64,000 nucleotides of DNA, from the NCBI GenBank assembly GCA_029204225.1, contig CM055098.1, forward strand, positions 12,857,315 to 12,921,314, given 5' to 3'. Source of the stretch: Diphasiastrum complanatum (taxonomy: Eukaryota; Streptophyta; Lycopodiopsida; Lycopodiales; Lycopodiaceae). Shown here one piece after another: positions 10,701 through 22,747 of the stretch. The translations under genes and the position numbers were made by a program. The stretch's first letter is position 1; the number at the start of each line of letters is the position of its first letter. The notes under the pieces were generated by a model. That model did no database searches. It saw only the letters and a program-made list of their open reading frames with translations, and was not told the origin of the DNA.

Positions 10701-12050
10701 GTACCAAGTTTTCCAAATCCCTCCCATCTGAGAGTTCAAACTCTTAGGAATAAGGTTCTTAAGAGTACAAATGTGAACCAAGTGTCAATTCTCACTTCCA
10801 TATCACAATTTCTAGTTACAACTAGAGTCAACTCTGGTCTTATAGATATTCAATATGAATTCCAATTAACGAATTCAATGACATTATGCAATTTCCTCAC
10901 AGGGATTATCTACAAATCCAAATTAGATAACCCAAACTCATTTACTAACTCAAGTGTCCGTTTTTCTTCCACCCTTAGACTTTTCTGTCTCTCGAAAAAT
11001 TTCATCAGCTAAGGCACTAGAAACCCTCTAGACACAAGTAAATGATATGCTGCTTCCCTTTTCATTACATTGGCTTACGCATTACACCATTGAAGTTGTT
11101 TCTAACATATGGAAGTATAAAAATGGAAAATCCATAAAATTTGGATTCGGGCACTCCTTTCATGGTATTCGACAAAAACTTATGTGTCGACTAAAGAGTT
11201 ACCTCCAAATATTATCAACTTTACTCCATTAATTTGTCAGAAACTCACTTTAACAAGTATCTTAAAAGCTTTGGCTTGCCCAATCTCAATGATCAAAATC
11301 ATCGAGAATACAATAACAAACCCATCGGTGTTCCATCGAGTTGAAAAGGAAAAAAAAACTCAAACACCATGTAACTCAATTTACTGGGAGTAACCTTACT
11401 CCAAAATTAAACCCTTAAAAAACAAGATATCGAGAAATCCGAATTTCCGTAACCATGGGAACCATTCCTCGAGGAATCGTTAATTTGCCATTGATCCCAA
11501 ATTTATGAACCTAGTTTGTAAATTCTCCATTAGGATTTACAAATAGGCAAGAATATTCCTTCAATCATTTCCTCGATCAAGGTATGGAGAATTAGCATTC
11601 TCAATCGTCGGGTTAGGTGGATTCCACAAAATCACCTTTATCAAACCAACAAGTGGGCCAGGATTCATAAAGCAGTCAGCCAACCCATAATAATGTAATG
11701 AACAATTACTAGTAGTTAATCATGAATCCCCTTGCAATTTATTCATTGCATCAAGGATAAAGTTCGATCTATTACCTTATAAAAGGAAAAATAAATAAAG
11801 CATGCATATACCCATGCTAAAAAAACATGCAACAAGGTTTCGAACCCCTAACAAAAAACCCTAAGCTGAAATGTAATGAAATTTAGTATAGAGAGAAAGA
11901 TTTAGAAGAGAGATATTTGCGCGAAGAGAGAAAGAGAGAGTGCCCAAGGAGCGCGAGCGCGATCCAGGGTTACACCTTTTTAGAATGATAAATTTAGGGT
12001 TTATTTAGGGTTACACCTTTTTAGAATGATAAATTGGCATAACGTGAAGC

Positions 12051-12100
<50 letters not shown>

Positions 12101-13129
12101 GCAGGATAAGCGCAATCAGGAGATGGACGTGCGCCACCTTCCCTAACGGCTTGGCAGAGTGCTGTAACAGATTTGCATTAATGCGAAACAAGCGGGTCAG
12201 CAGGTTCTTCATTTCTGCTTTCAGTAAAATCGGAAGAAAGAGGCGATGGTAGCCTACATCGAGCTACCACAGCCATTGTTCTGCTCCAGCCAAGGAAAGA
12301 AGTCATGCCTTCCCTTCAAGGGCTGCCTCTACTGCTAGAATCACATTAGTTCTCCTTTTCTGAGCAGTAACCAGTTCATCTGCTCTCCATTACCTCGCAA
12401 CTCTGGGAAGAAAACGGTTCCTACTGACAAGCACTTCAGGGTACCATATAGCTGCATCAGAACTCATCGACCATCACAACAGTTCCTGGTCTGAAGCATA
12501 AGTACCAGGTTGCCCTCATTACTACAACAGTTTTCTTTCTACAATAAAGCTATTGTAAAAACAAGGTCTGAGGAAACAGCAACGGGTTACATCACTCTTT
12601 CAATCTCTAACTCTTACACTGACTCTAAAGTTTTCATCCTGTAAATTTACAGGTTTGCATAAACAAAGGGAAGATCAAGTAAGCTTTTCAACATGGAATA
12701 ACAATTCCAAAAAGTGAACGATCTCTTTCAATCCTAGCTTTGAGCTCTGCACAGAATCAAAGAATTATCCCAGTAACTCTTCCAATCTATGTTCGAAAAC
12801 ATGCAGACTCACTGGAGGATTTAAGGAAAAACTTCTAATCCTCAGCATGCAAATCTAGAATCATGTTTCTACCTTGCAAACAGTTCATTTCAACCAGAAA
12901 AAATTGAATTACAATCAATCTTTCAATGAAACAAGAAGACATGATTCAGAACCTTAGTGAGTTATGCTTGTTATCAGAAACCTTAATTCAGCAGAAACTA
13001 GCTTTTAAATAAGCAAGGGGTCTTTCCATGCAGTTCATTCTACATCAAATGATCCTCGTCTGCATAAAACCGTTTGCTGAAGGTTTGCATCGTGAAACCG
13101 CATAAAAACCACTGAGGGTTGGAGCTTAC
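10701..13129. other. No gene seen; decayed sequence with small repeats
   Basis: No convincing coding frame. A tandem duplication of about 41 bp (GGGTTACACCTTTTTAGAAT plus GATAAATT) starts at 11967 and 12008. A (GA)n tract follows. 12100-13129 is less AT-rich and abuts the exon-like block at 13130-13315, so it may contain intron or exon of an unrecognised gene. Confidence 0.35.
12055..12101. repeat. (GA)n microsatellite with GAGC tail
   Basis: About 17 GA units followed by four GAGC units. The open frames here on both strands (Arg-Glu or Leu-Ser repeats) are artefacts of the repeat. Confidence 0.95.
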
Positions 13130-13315
13130 CCTCCCAAGCTGCAACAATGGCTTCCTCGTGGAGGAAATATATGCATTTGATTCAGCAAGCAGGTCTTTTC
13201 CTTCAAATTTGACTCTTTGTACCCTGATGTTGAGTGTATTCGCCATCCACTTTTCTTGCTCTTCCATTGTCTTGGAGATGACTTGCTGTCGACGGTTCGG
13301 AATTTCATTGAATCC
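13130..13315 (-). CDS. Exon-like block of an unidentified host gene
   Basis: Exactly 62 codons are open on the minus strand between a consensus acceptor (..CAACTAG, 13316 and right) and a consensus donor (GTAAGC, 13129 leftwards), phase 0 at both ends. The peptide begins GFNEIPNRRQQV, contains MEEQEKWMANTLNIRVQRVK and ends RKPLLQLGR. Its charged, helical, complex composition looks like real protein, unlike neighbouring spurious frames. I do not recognise the family and could not place adjoining exons. A nearby minus frame (14315-14226, MEKHLQFQELD, followed by GTAATA) might be another exon but is weaker. It could also be a pseudogene relic. Confidence 0.42.
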
Positions 13316-15131
13316 CTAGTTGCTTAATCATGTATGGAAAAATAAAATGATCAGGTTATGAGCTCATGTGGAGATGAGAACAAGCTGAGCTGCTCGTGCT
13401 CTCTATGAATGACATGGATCAAATCAAATGTTGAGCATAAATCTAGAAAGCTACAAGAGGATCTTATGTAGAATCTTAGGATTTTTTGGGAGCAAGACAC
13501 TGCTAGGAAGTAGGGGTTGCTGTTGGCACCCAGATATGAAGGTCAGGAATATTCTTGGCAAATCCAAAATCAGAGAGGTGTGCCTCAAGATTTTCATCCA
13601 AAAGCAGCAATCGTGATGAAGATATGGCAGTCCTTCAGCAGCTCCTAGTGCGATTTTGAGTCTACTGTTCTAGTCTAGGTTTGTTTTTCTCACAGCACCT
13701 GCCCAAGTTGAAACAAAGCGCCAAGCTACTTTTGTATGGACATCACAAAGCAATTAGTGAACCTTTTGCAATTTTCAATCAGTATTTTACATTTTGATGA
13801 GGTTATTAGTTTTGAAGGTATCAGATTTCCAATCACAAGACAAAACAAGGATCTTTACGAATCCACCATAGTTTCGGAATCAAGCTTCAGCCGTAGAAAA
13901 TCCAATCAAAGTCTCAGCCATAGAAAATCCAAACAGTAGCATCTTTCACCAGGATTTTCAACGTTTTTCACCTCATTTTCTGCTTTCCCGTCTTGAAACA
14001 ACCAAGAGATCTCCCAGAAAATCCATCGCACTCCAGAAGAGGATAGCATGAAGCTGACGTGATGGTAGGCTGCAGGACCAAAGAACATAAATAGAAAGTT
14101 CAAGGAATCGGTTCTTAGCAAGTGCTCACTTGCGCCTGCAGATTCTGAAACCCTAACTGCGTAATTGGCAACGGTTCACTATCACAGCAGCCTAGATTCT
14201 CTGCACAGATCGTCATTTGTATTACCTTTCTGCGTAGAAACACAGACCAGGCAGCACCATCAGCTTTTGGTTGCTGCTGAGGATCCAACTCTTGGAATTG
14301 GAGATGTTTTTCCATGTATAGGACTTCCCCTCCCGGTGATTGGCTCTATTTTTTGCTGAATTCTTCAGACCTCTTGTATTTTTTGGATTTTCAAAAACCT
14401 CCTCTTTCTAGTTTGATCACTCTTTGCATTACTAGGCTTTGATTGTAATGCCACAGACTCTAGCCCTGCACGTTATATGTTTTTCTGATTTTATGAGCCA
14501 ATTCTGTGTAAATGAACATCCATTGTTGTCATACATTTCCTAGAAGTACAATCAGTAGCAGGTATTGCAGCTTCGTGTAAAGCTGATGCTGCTACAAATA
14601 ATGGTGTTTTAACAACAAAGTAAAGGGGTATCTTTGAACTGAAATGAAAATCCTTTCCAAGGTGAAAAAGGGCCTGCCATAAAATCTACCTGCCTGTATG
14701 CCATGAATGACATCAGAAATTCACATGCCCTTAAAAGCTTTTTACCTGCTGGTAAAGGTTTTGACCAATGAGTGAATCAGTTTATTATATAGAATAATGC
14801 CCAGGCACATCTTACAATCGTGGTGGATAAAAGTAAGTTCAATGTTCTTTATAGAGACAACAAACTCTATGAAACAACAAAGCTGCTCAAGAAGCGATAT
14901 GTCTCTTGAAAAAAAGCAGACAAAATTAGCAAATGTGTAAATTTTCAAAGAGTGGAGTCCACTGGTGCACTTCTCAACTTCAACATTGGCATGAATCTCA
15001 TCTATCGATGTTGTTCAATGTTACCAGGAGAGAAGTATTTAACTTATCAATGCTCTCCAAATTTTCATTGCTTGTGCAATGATTGGCTGATGGCTGATTC
15101 TCGTCTTTTCTGAAGTTGTGGTTTTTGAAAT

Positions 15132-15180
<49 letters not shown>

Positions 15181-15326
15181 CCATGTAAAAATCATAACAA
15201 ATCAGTACTTGGTTAGTAGCTTGTTAGATTAGCTTCCAACAAGCTTTCTATACAACTTTTCATCTACATCATGATCATCCTCAGCTTTAGTAAGCTTACA
15301 TCCACTGTCATATCGTGGTAGAAATT
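13316..15326. other. No gene assigned
   Basis: Mixed-composition sequence with several short frames but no recognised domain. It may include introns of the gene represented by the exon-like block to the left. A (TC)n microsatellite lies within it. Confidence 0.3.
15135..15177. repeat. (TC)n microsatellite
   Basis: About 21 uninterrupted CT units. Confidence 0.95.
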
Positions 15327-15670
15327 GTTAGAAATAATAAATGATAATGTTAATTTCCCATAGGTTACTTTGACCCAAAAGGTGGAGACTTGTGTAACCA
15401 TGGGTTAGGTTTATTATTTAGACCATGTTAAGTTAGTTTTAGCTAAGTTGGACCCAATTTTGGTCTAGTAATAACTCGTGGGTCCAAGTAAAGTCTAATT
15501 ATGTTAAGGGGCCCTATCTTGACTTTTGGGAGTGCCCTATAATTAGTAGGTTCTAGAACTTAGGGTTTGGAAAAGTCTAGGCCTTTGGAAGGCCTATTTA
15601 TATGTACTCATTGTTCATTTGTGATTCATTCCCTTTCAAGCATTGCTACTACTTTCTCTCTCCTTGAGGG
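15327..15670 (+). repeat. Probable LTR or solo LTR
   Basis: It begins TGTTAGAAATAATAAATG, has a TATA-like CTATTTATATG near 15595 and a pyrimidine-rich stretch after it, and is about 340 bp long. No polypurine tract or coding region of plus orientation adjoins it, so it may be a solo LTR. On the other strand a purine run (about 15672-15695) precedes it, so it could instead be the 3' LTR of the minus-strand copia. Orientation is not settled. Confidence 0.45.
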
Positions 15671-15673
15671 CGC

Positions 15674-16655
15674 CTAACCCTCTCCCTCTTCTTCTTGTAT
15701 ATGGAGATTGAATGTTAGAAGGATCTTGGCACTTTGATTTCCTACAGAAATATGCTTGCACTCTGACATATTGAACTTTTCAAGAAGTTCATGAGCATAC
15801 TTAGATTGAGAAATAAATAGCCCATGTACTACTCTCCATACCTCAATCCCAAGAAAGTATCGTAGTGAGCCAAGATCTTTCATGTCAAACTCCGATGAGA
15901 GATCTTTCTTAAAATTCTTGAGTCGCATCAGGATTTAAACCTGTGATAACAAGATCATCCGCATACATCACGGCAATAACAATATGACCATCCCTGATCA
16001 AAACATAAAGTGTAGGCTTTGAACTACTCCTTTGAAATCCAAGCTCCTCAAAGTATGTGTCAATCCTCGTGTACCATGCCTTGGGTGTTTGCTTAAGTCC
16101 GTATAATGCCTTGTACAACTTGCAAACCTTGTCTTTTTGTCCTGCTACTATGTATCCCTCTGGCTGCTCCATGTAGACTTCCTCCTCTAGAAATCCATTC
16201 GAGAATGCATTCTTAACATCCATTTGTTGAATATCCCAGCCAAATTGAGCTGCCAATGACAAATCTATCCTCATAGTAGTTAACTTAGCAACTGGTGCAA
16301 AAGTTTCTTCATAGTCAATCCCTTCTTGTTGAGTGTACCCTCTTGCAACCAACTTTGCCTTATGTTTGTCTATAGAACCATCTGGTTCGTACTTAGTTCT
16401 ATAGATTCACTTTCATCCAATAGCCTTTTACCTGTAGGTAACTGAACAAGCCTCCAATTCTTGTTCTTTATGATTGAGTTGTATTCTTCATCCATACCTT
16501 TCCTCCAAATATCCTTTTTTTAGCTTCCTTGGAAGTACATTGATCCTTAGTTTCCAACACTACAACCATATATGCAAAGCATACATCCCATCTTCATGAT
16601 GATCCTCTTGTCTTTCCTCGTGTCGATCTTGATCTTCATGATGCTTTTCAAGCCT
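15674..16655 (-). pseudogene. Ty1/copia RT remnant (3' part of a split element)
   Basis: The minus strand reads, from 16510 leftwards, MDEEYNSIIKNKNWRLVQLP, then VARGYTQQEGIDYEETFAPV (near 16340), QQMDVKNAF (near 16225), KLYKALYGLKQTPKAWY (near 16105), VIAVMYADDLVITG (near 15970), then, after a frameshift near 15920, DLGSLRYFLGIEVW (near 15860). The catalytic motif is YADD in place of the usual YVDD. RNase H is missing on the left. The upstream integrase part of the same element lies at 25248-26100, separated by the inserted gypsy A. Confidence 0.88.
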
Positions 16656-16660
16656 AGCAA

Positions 16661-17130
16661 ATCGACCCAACTCTCTTAGATCCCAAACCCAACTTGAAAC
16701 CGAACGTTGACTGGGCCCATTGACTTGACCAGTGACTCGTGGACCTGCATGGTCGCCACGTGTCATGTTCCAGGATGTGTGCTAGGCTTGGAGACTCCTA
16801 CCTTGGAGGTATACAAGGAGAGGTTTTCTCTTAATCCATTCATTCTACCTACCTAAGAGGAGGTGGATGGAGAGCGCTTGTGCACAGCCAGGAGGAGTGC
16901 TAGCCTGAGGTAGGAGATTGCTGATGGCCTTGGCAGTTGTATGGGACTCTATCAGGGTTGGAGGTCGGATCTTGCTTGTTACAGATCACGGGCCAGGGCA
17001 CGGAGGGTGGACCCGGATTAGGTCCTACGGTGCAACTTGTTGATTATCTAGTGAAAGTTACAAAGTGAGTTGATCTTGAGTGAGCCTCTTCCTTCCATCA
17101 GTTGTATATCCTTCTTGTTTCCTTCTATCA
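16661..17130 (+). repeat. 5' LTR and leader of gypsy A
   Basis: Positions 16661-16855 match the right LTR. The match stops at CTACCTA, and the rest, to the gag ATG at 17131, has no counterpart on the right. Either the LTR is ~195 bp and the remainder is leader, or the right LTR is truncated. A TATA-like GGTATACAAGG (near 16808) matches GGTATATAAGG on the right. Confidence 0.5.
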
Positions 17131-17159
17131 TGGAGCCCACCCATGTAAAGAAGATGAAC

Positions 17160-17164
17160 CTATG
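17160..17164. repeat. Target-site duplication CTATG (left), gypsy B
   Basis: CTATG directly before TGTCAC at 17165 and again at 23228-23232 directly after the right LTR. A perfect 5-bp duplication marks the insertion of gypsy B into gypsy A gag. Confidence 0.85.
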
Positions 17165-17644
17165 TGTCACAAGCCAGTCTCTCCAAGCTCGTGAATCCTA
17201 GAAGCCGGTGTGTAGAATGAACCTCCCAACCATAGGCACTCCCTCCTTGAGTCGTCCTACCTGCTATTCCCGTCAACTGGCACATGGCATCCACCTGTGG
17301 GTGATCAGTCCACTTGGCATGCATGACCCCTGTGACCTGCGAATACTGAGTGACTCATAGGGTACCACCCCCGTGCCCCACCAAAGACCTGTGACCCTCT
17401 TGGTCACCCCAACTACTTGCCAGCTAGCATCTCATCATTGACGACTAGGGTCTCGACGATCAAGACACACCGCATCTCTGACAACTTGTCAGGCGGCCAC
17501 ACCGGGTCACTGCTCGTGACGCACCGGTCCCAACTTGGGACTGATGTCCTCCTCGGTCACCGGCCCTTGCCAATACTTGGCCTCAGGCCCCTTTGGTGAC
17601 CGGCCGTGCCAAGGTCATGATAGAGTTGTAACTGGACCCTAACA
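17165..17644 (-). repeat. 3' LTR of gypsy B
   Basis: 480 bp, TG...CA ends on both strands. The partner is 22748-23227. Confidence 0.92.
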
Positions 17645-17668
17645 ATCCTTCCCTCCTCTGGCAAGTCA

Positions 17669-18385
17669 TCAGTCCTCGATGACAAACTCTGGGTAAGACT
17701 TCTGCAACGCCTGTCGCGTCTCCCAGGTAGCATCTGACAACTGATGCCCTTTCCAGGTTACTAGATACTCTTGAAGGAGACAATTCCACAATCGTCGCTC
17801 CCTTCGATCTAGGATTCTATCTGGCCAATAACCTGTGGTGTCTTTCTTCTCAAGAGACACTTGACCTTTCACCAGGCTATCGCCATCGTGCAAACATCTC
17901 TTCAGTTTGCTAACATGGAATACTGGATGCACCTTGCATCCTACAGGTAGCTGTAGCTTATAAGCTACTTGGCTCACCTTCTTAATAATCAACCATGGTC
18001 CACAATACCTAGGAAATAACTTGGCGCACTTTCCTGTGCATAGCACCTTCAACTTCGAAGGGACTAGTAAATACACCCAATCTTCATTCTCAAATTCCCG
18101 ATAGGTACGGTTCTCACGGGCATAACTCTCTGCCCTAGCTACAGCCTTGGACAAGTTATCACGTGCCATCTCTAGCTTCTGTTGCATCTGAGCCAAAAAC
18201 TCTACAGCACTAGGTACCCTATGTAGAATCCCTATGATTGCAAGACTCAGTGGCCTGAAACCATAATTGAGCTCAAATGGACTCAATCCAGTGGACGCAT
18301 GTCTCTTATCATTGTACGCGAACTCCAATAGCGGTAAATGCTTTACCCAGTCTGTTTGCATACTACTCACATTTGCCCTAAGCAT
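17669..18385 (-). pseudogene. Gypsy B integrase C-terminus and chromodomain
   Basis: 238 open residues. The start covers the end of the integrase core (LPLLEFAYNDKRHASTGLSP), followed by a GPY/F-type module (FPRYCGPWLIIKKV, near 17990), VHPVFHVSKLK (near 17920) and a C-terminal chromodomain (YLVTWKGHQLSDATWE, near 17750), which in chromoviruses guides integration to particular chromatin. The frame differs by one from the integrase core at 18956-18378, so the polyprotein is broken by a frameshift near 18380. Confidence 0.9.
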
Positions 18386-18956
18386 ATTCCAAGATCTGAT
18401 TCACTCGGTCTGTCTGACCATCCGTTTGAGGATGCTCAGAGCTACTCATCCGCAACTGTGTTCCCAGCTTGGCGAACACCTCAATCCAGAAATTTTCCGT
18501 AAACTTGGGATCCCTGTCAAAAACTATGGACTTCAGAAGACCATGTAACTTGACAATATTCTGAATAAACAACTCAGCCACTTGCGGAGCTGTGACCTTC
18601 TTCGTCATTGCGATGAAATGAGCCATCTTGGAAAACCTTTCTACCACTACCATAACGGAATTTAATCCATTCTGGATCTTGGGTAGCCCAACAATAAAGT
18701 CCATAGAGATGCTTTCCCACCTTCCTGTAGGTATCTCAAGTGGATGTAGCAAGCCCGGAGGACTTACTCTCTCGGCCTTGTTCACCTCACAAGCCGTGCA
18801 ACGTTGGACGTACTCTCTTACATCCTGCTGCAATTGTGGCCAGAAATAATGCCTTCTCAAAAGCTCACTGGTCTTATCAATACCAGGGTGCCCTGCGCAA
18901 GGACTAACATGGCATTCATGAAGTATCTTACGATGAAGATCCTTCACGTCTGGCAC
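18378..18956 (-). pseudogene. Gypsy B integrase (zinc-binding and catalytic core)
   Basis: 192 residues. The HHCC zinc-binding module is visible as H..CHVSPCAGHPG (first part) and CTACEVNKA. The catalytic core has the first Asp in SMDFIVGLP and the second in VFDRDPKF. The segment that normally carries the catalytic Glu reads HPQTDGQTDRVN, where related integrases have GQTERVN, so the third acidic residue is Asp. Upstream the N-terminal lead-in (REGRYVVEKTEKYLC) is in another frame (19156-18944). Inactive. Confidence 0.9.
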
Positions 18957-19374
18957 AAATACTTTTCCGTTTTCTCAACTACATACCTTCCTTCACGGTG
19001 TATGTCAAATACGTACTGGTGTGTTCCTCTACGGAAGCGACAGGCGAGGTTGACTCTTCCGCTTGGTCGACTAACTTGCATGCATAGGCTACACACACTG
19101 ACAATGTGGGTCCTTTTGTTGAGCCCTCTTGATCTCCTCCATGAGATCACTGTCAACTATAGGCAAGGCTCATCTGATGCAGTACCAACGATAGTGCATC
19201 AGCGACCACATTTTCCTTCCCTCCTCGGAAGCGAATTTCCAAATGAAATTCCTGCATCAGCTTGGCCCACCGAGCTTGGCGGCCTTACAAATCTGGCTGA
19301 GTGCAAAATACTATAAAGTATAATGATCTGTGTACACATAAAACTCGGTGCCGTATAAATAATGTCTCCACACC

Positions 19375-20484
19375 TTAAGCGCATGTACTCACATACAACT
19401 CTTGCTCCCGTGCGGGTATACCATCTTGGCTCAACACTGCACCTACAGCAATGCCACTTGCATCCGTCTCTAGGTCAAATGGTTTCTGGGTATCAACAAA
19501 CTTGAGAACTGGAGCCGTGGCCAGCGCCTCCATCAAGTTCTCAAACCTATGCTGAGCTTTAGCAACCCACCGATCTACAGTGCTGTTTTTCCGTAACTGG
19601 TCCATCAAAGGAGTAGCTACCTTGGAATAGTTCCTAACGAATTGCCGGTAGAACTTGCAAAAACTTAAGAAAGATTGTAATTAGCGTATATCGGCAGGCC
19701 TCGGCCACTTCTTAACCACAGCCACCTTGGCTGGGTCAACCAAAATACCCTCAACTGTCACTACGTGACCTAAATACTCGACATGAGTCTTACACAACTC
19801 TGTCTTCTGAGCATTGGCATACAAGACAAAAGCTTGTAACTTGCCCAATACGGTCTTGAGATGAACCCCATGCTCCTCGACCGCTTTACTAAAAACCAAT
19901 ATATCGTCAATAAAATTGACGACAAACTTGCCCATATAGTCTCGCAAGACATCGTTCATGAGCATCATGAACATGGCTGGGGCATTGGTTAACCCAAATG
20001 GCATAACCAAAAATTCATAATGACCGAAACGGGTTCGGAAGGCTGTCTTCTGGATGTCTTCATCTCGAATCCGTATTTGATGGTATCCACTTTTGAGATC
20101 TATCTTACTGAAAATGGTTGCACCTTGCAACGCATCCGATAGATCATCAATCCTGGGCATCGGATTCCTGTGTTTTATGGTGATCTTATTCAATCCCCTG
20201 TAATCTACACACATCCCGAAACTACCATCCTTTTTCTTAACAAGTAAAATAGGAGAGGCGAAAGGTGAATAACTCGGACAAAAGTACCCCAGCTTGAGAT
20301 ACTCCTCCAACATCTTTCTGACTTCCTCTTCCTCTTTTAGGCTCATCCTATAAGGAGGCCTACATACCGGAGTTGCCCTTGAAACGAGCTCAATACGATG
20401 ATCAACGTTCCGACTAGGCGGCAATCCCTCTGGCATATTACTAATTAGCACGTGTTTAAACTGCATGCGGATGGACTTTTGCAA
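19375..20484 (-). pseudogene. Gypsy B reverse transcriptase and RNase H
   Basis: RT runs from 20484 to a stop at 19681: DHRIELVSRATPVCRPPYRM, LLVKKKDGSFGMCVDYRGLN, FSKIDLKSGYHQIRI, FLVMPFGLTNAPAMF, then the catalytic motif VVNFIDDIL (Phe-Ile-Asp-Asp instead of the usual Tyr-Leu-Asp-Asp; both Asp kept) and YLGHVVTVEG. The same frame continues after the stop with FCKFYRQFVRNYSKVA and the RNase H start KPFDLETDASGIAVGAVLSQ (near 19460), ending at 19375. RNase H is incomplete. The single in-frame stop after RT suggests fairly recent decay. Confidence 0.92.
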
Positions 20485-20790
20485 CTCACTTGCTGGGTCA
20501 CATCTAGGCTGTAATGCAAATGCATGTGTACTAGGGGATGCAAAAGTAAATGAAGCTTCTTGTGGTTTATTAGTGAGTGTGCTTATCTGATTATCACCAA
20601 CATGAGAATCAAACTGGAATCAACATTCACATAACACAACCACAAATACTGAATCTCCATTCTCTTTGTTTGCATATAGGTAACAAGAGGACCCTCAATA
20701 GATGGTCTCCCCCCCTTTTAAAACATGAGACAAACCCTCATGTCCAAACTTTATACATGCAAAAGAAAGAAAAACTATACAGGGGGCTGC
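20485..20790 (-). pseudogene. Gypsy B gag-RT spacer (protease missing)
   Basis: Between the zinc-knuckle frame and RT there is only ~300 bp and no recognisable aspartic protease (no D[ST]G segment seen). Protease is probably deleted. Confidence 0.45.
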
Positions 20791-21959
20791 CTACTCATCG
20801 TCGCTTACTAATAAGTCTTCCAAAATCTCTTCATCCTTGTCCTCATCTTGACGTTGCATAGTATAGAGCTTCTTGCCCGTACGTCGAGGACAATCTTTGA
20901 AAAGATGCTTGCCAAGACAGAAAAAGCATAATCCGTCTTTCTTGGCCTTTTTCTTTTGCTCAGGACTGAGGGGAGACTTGTCGTAAGCACGACGAGCCAT
21001 AGGAGATCCCGCCTTGCGCTTCAAAGTCTGCTGCATCTGGATAGGATCCTTCTGCAAAAAGCCTTTCTGACCAGTTTGGCCAGACTTTCGCGAACCCTTC
21101 TTCTAAGGCCAGCTTGGCGCTCCAGATTCAGCCTTGGTGCGCACATTACCTTCAAAGTTGAGAGTTGTAGCAACTGCCTCTTCTAAGGTCTTGCACCCTT
21201 CATTAAGCACTGAAGGCCTCAACTCTTCACGAAGGCCAAATATGAACTTGTGGACTACCAGCCACTCGGGAATCTCTTCCGGAATCTTGATAAGTGTCTC
21301 ACGATACCTATCAGCATATTCCTGGACCATGTACTGCCTCTGACGATGCAAAAGCCAAGCATCCGTCGCACGCACATGCTCATGTGGAGGAATAAACTGA
21401 GCTCTGAAAACTCGCTTCAACTCAAGCCAGGTGGATGGAGCCTGATTAGACTTCAACAACTTGCACCACCACCTGTCAGCAAAATCAGTGAAATGGTAAG
21501 CAGCTTTGCGGACCCGCCAACCCTCATTAGTTGGGGACCGTTTCAAATCAAAATACTCTTCCCACTTATGCAACCACTGATCTATAAATAAGTATTGCGT
21601 TGGGGAGTGTTTCCAGCGAAACGGGTAGTTTTAATATCTTTGTCTTCTGGATAGAGTGGAGGTAACATAGGACGAACAGCAGAAGATGGATAAGGTGGAG
21701 CATACTGCGAGGAAGACGCATAACCACCAGCTACCATCATCGCTCGCATCTCTGCGATGGTCTTTTACACACTATCCATGTGAGCTTGCACAGAAGGGGA
21801 AGTACCAGCAGGCGAACGGGCAGCCACTATAAGCGGATTATGGGCAGGACTAAGCACAGGGCTGGGTGGTGGTGATGGAAGAGCAACGGGTGGACTGAGC
21901 GGAATATCGACTCTATCATCTTCCATTATAAAACAAAAACAAAGATAGCACGAAATCAA
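20791..21959 (-). pseudogene. Gypsy B gag with zinc knuckle
   Basis: The likely start is MEDDRVDIPLSPP (ATG near 21924). The Pro/Ser-rich N-terminal stretch runs to a stop near 21766, and the gag core continues in another frame at 21573-21103 (WEEYFDLKRSP, FTDFADRWWCKLL, VQEYADRYRETLIKIPE), typical of plant gypsy gag. After one in-frame stop it continues at 21057-20791 with a basic stretch and the nucleic-acid-binding knuckle CFFCLGKHLFKDC. The spacing is CX2CX3HX4C, one residue shorter than the classic CX2CX4HX4C. Confidence 0.85.
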
Positions 21960-22732
21960 GCTAGAAATTGCATTTATTGAAACACAGTCAGGAAAAAAGG
22001 AAATGTTCAGCTTATTGACAATTTAGAACTAAACGAGACAAAAAGCAAGTAGAAAGTAATAAAACTCTGGGGAAAACACAAGGCCAAGGACAGGTAGTAC
22101 TTCCCTTGTGTCCTATGCTGGTACAAAAGTCGGTAAAAAACTTTTTGGGGCACCAAATCGACTTGAAAGTCGAAAAAAACAGGAAAAAAGCGGGTTGTTT
22201 GACGTCGAATTTCTTCCAAACGGCAAAAGCTTTTCACGAACGGTCAATTGGCAGTAGGTCGCCCTCCTACTTGGCCCAACCTGAAACCTTAACAGCAGAA
22301 ATCGGAGATAAATCGGAGAAGTTATGTCCAATCCAAAAATCTGACCTGTTTTTTGCTTGGAAACCGACTTTTTGGTTAAACAGAGGCAAATCTGCTCCAA
22401 AACCGTCGTATGATGGCTCTATAGGATCGCTATGGATACTAGGAACATGCTCCCAAAATCTGATCAGGATCTGAGAAGATTCCGGAAAGTTATGAGCGAA
22501 AATCCTTCTGAAAAAATGTGTTGGAGCTGTAGGAACAAAGTATGCCCAATTTTCCCTGCTAGAAATCGTTGAAACAACTCTGAAAAGATGTGTAGATCAG
22601 CGCTGGAGGCCCACCTTTCTTCTCCAATCTGTCTCCCACGTTTTCTCCCTCAAAAATCCTTCAAAAACAAGCAAAATTTGACAATTTCTACACTCTCTCT
22701 CTCTAGAACGACGTTTTCTCTCTCTAGAACGA
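21960..22732 (-). other. Gypsy B 5' leader
   Basis: Non-coding region between the primer-binding site and gag. Short frames on both strands have no domain. Confidence 0.6.
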
Positions 22733-22745
22733 GGCTCTGATACCA
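22733..22745 (-). promoter_or_regulatory. Primer-binding site of gypsy B
   Basis: The minus strand reads TGGTATCAGAGCC two bases after the 5' LTR, complementary to the 3' end of initiator Met tRNA, the usual primer of plant LTR elements. Confidence 0.85.
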
Positions 22746-22747
22746 AT

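Noticed and set aside
12021-12252. ORFs with Arg-Glu or Leu-Ser repeats
   Set aside because: Products of the (GA)n microsatellite. The same applies at 14998, 33853, 43305, 45605-46045 and 51672.
18804-19316. 170-residue plus-strand ORF in gypsy B
   Set aside because: Antisense shadow of the integrase/RNase H coding strand; no domain.
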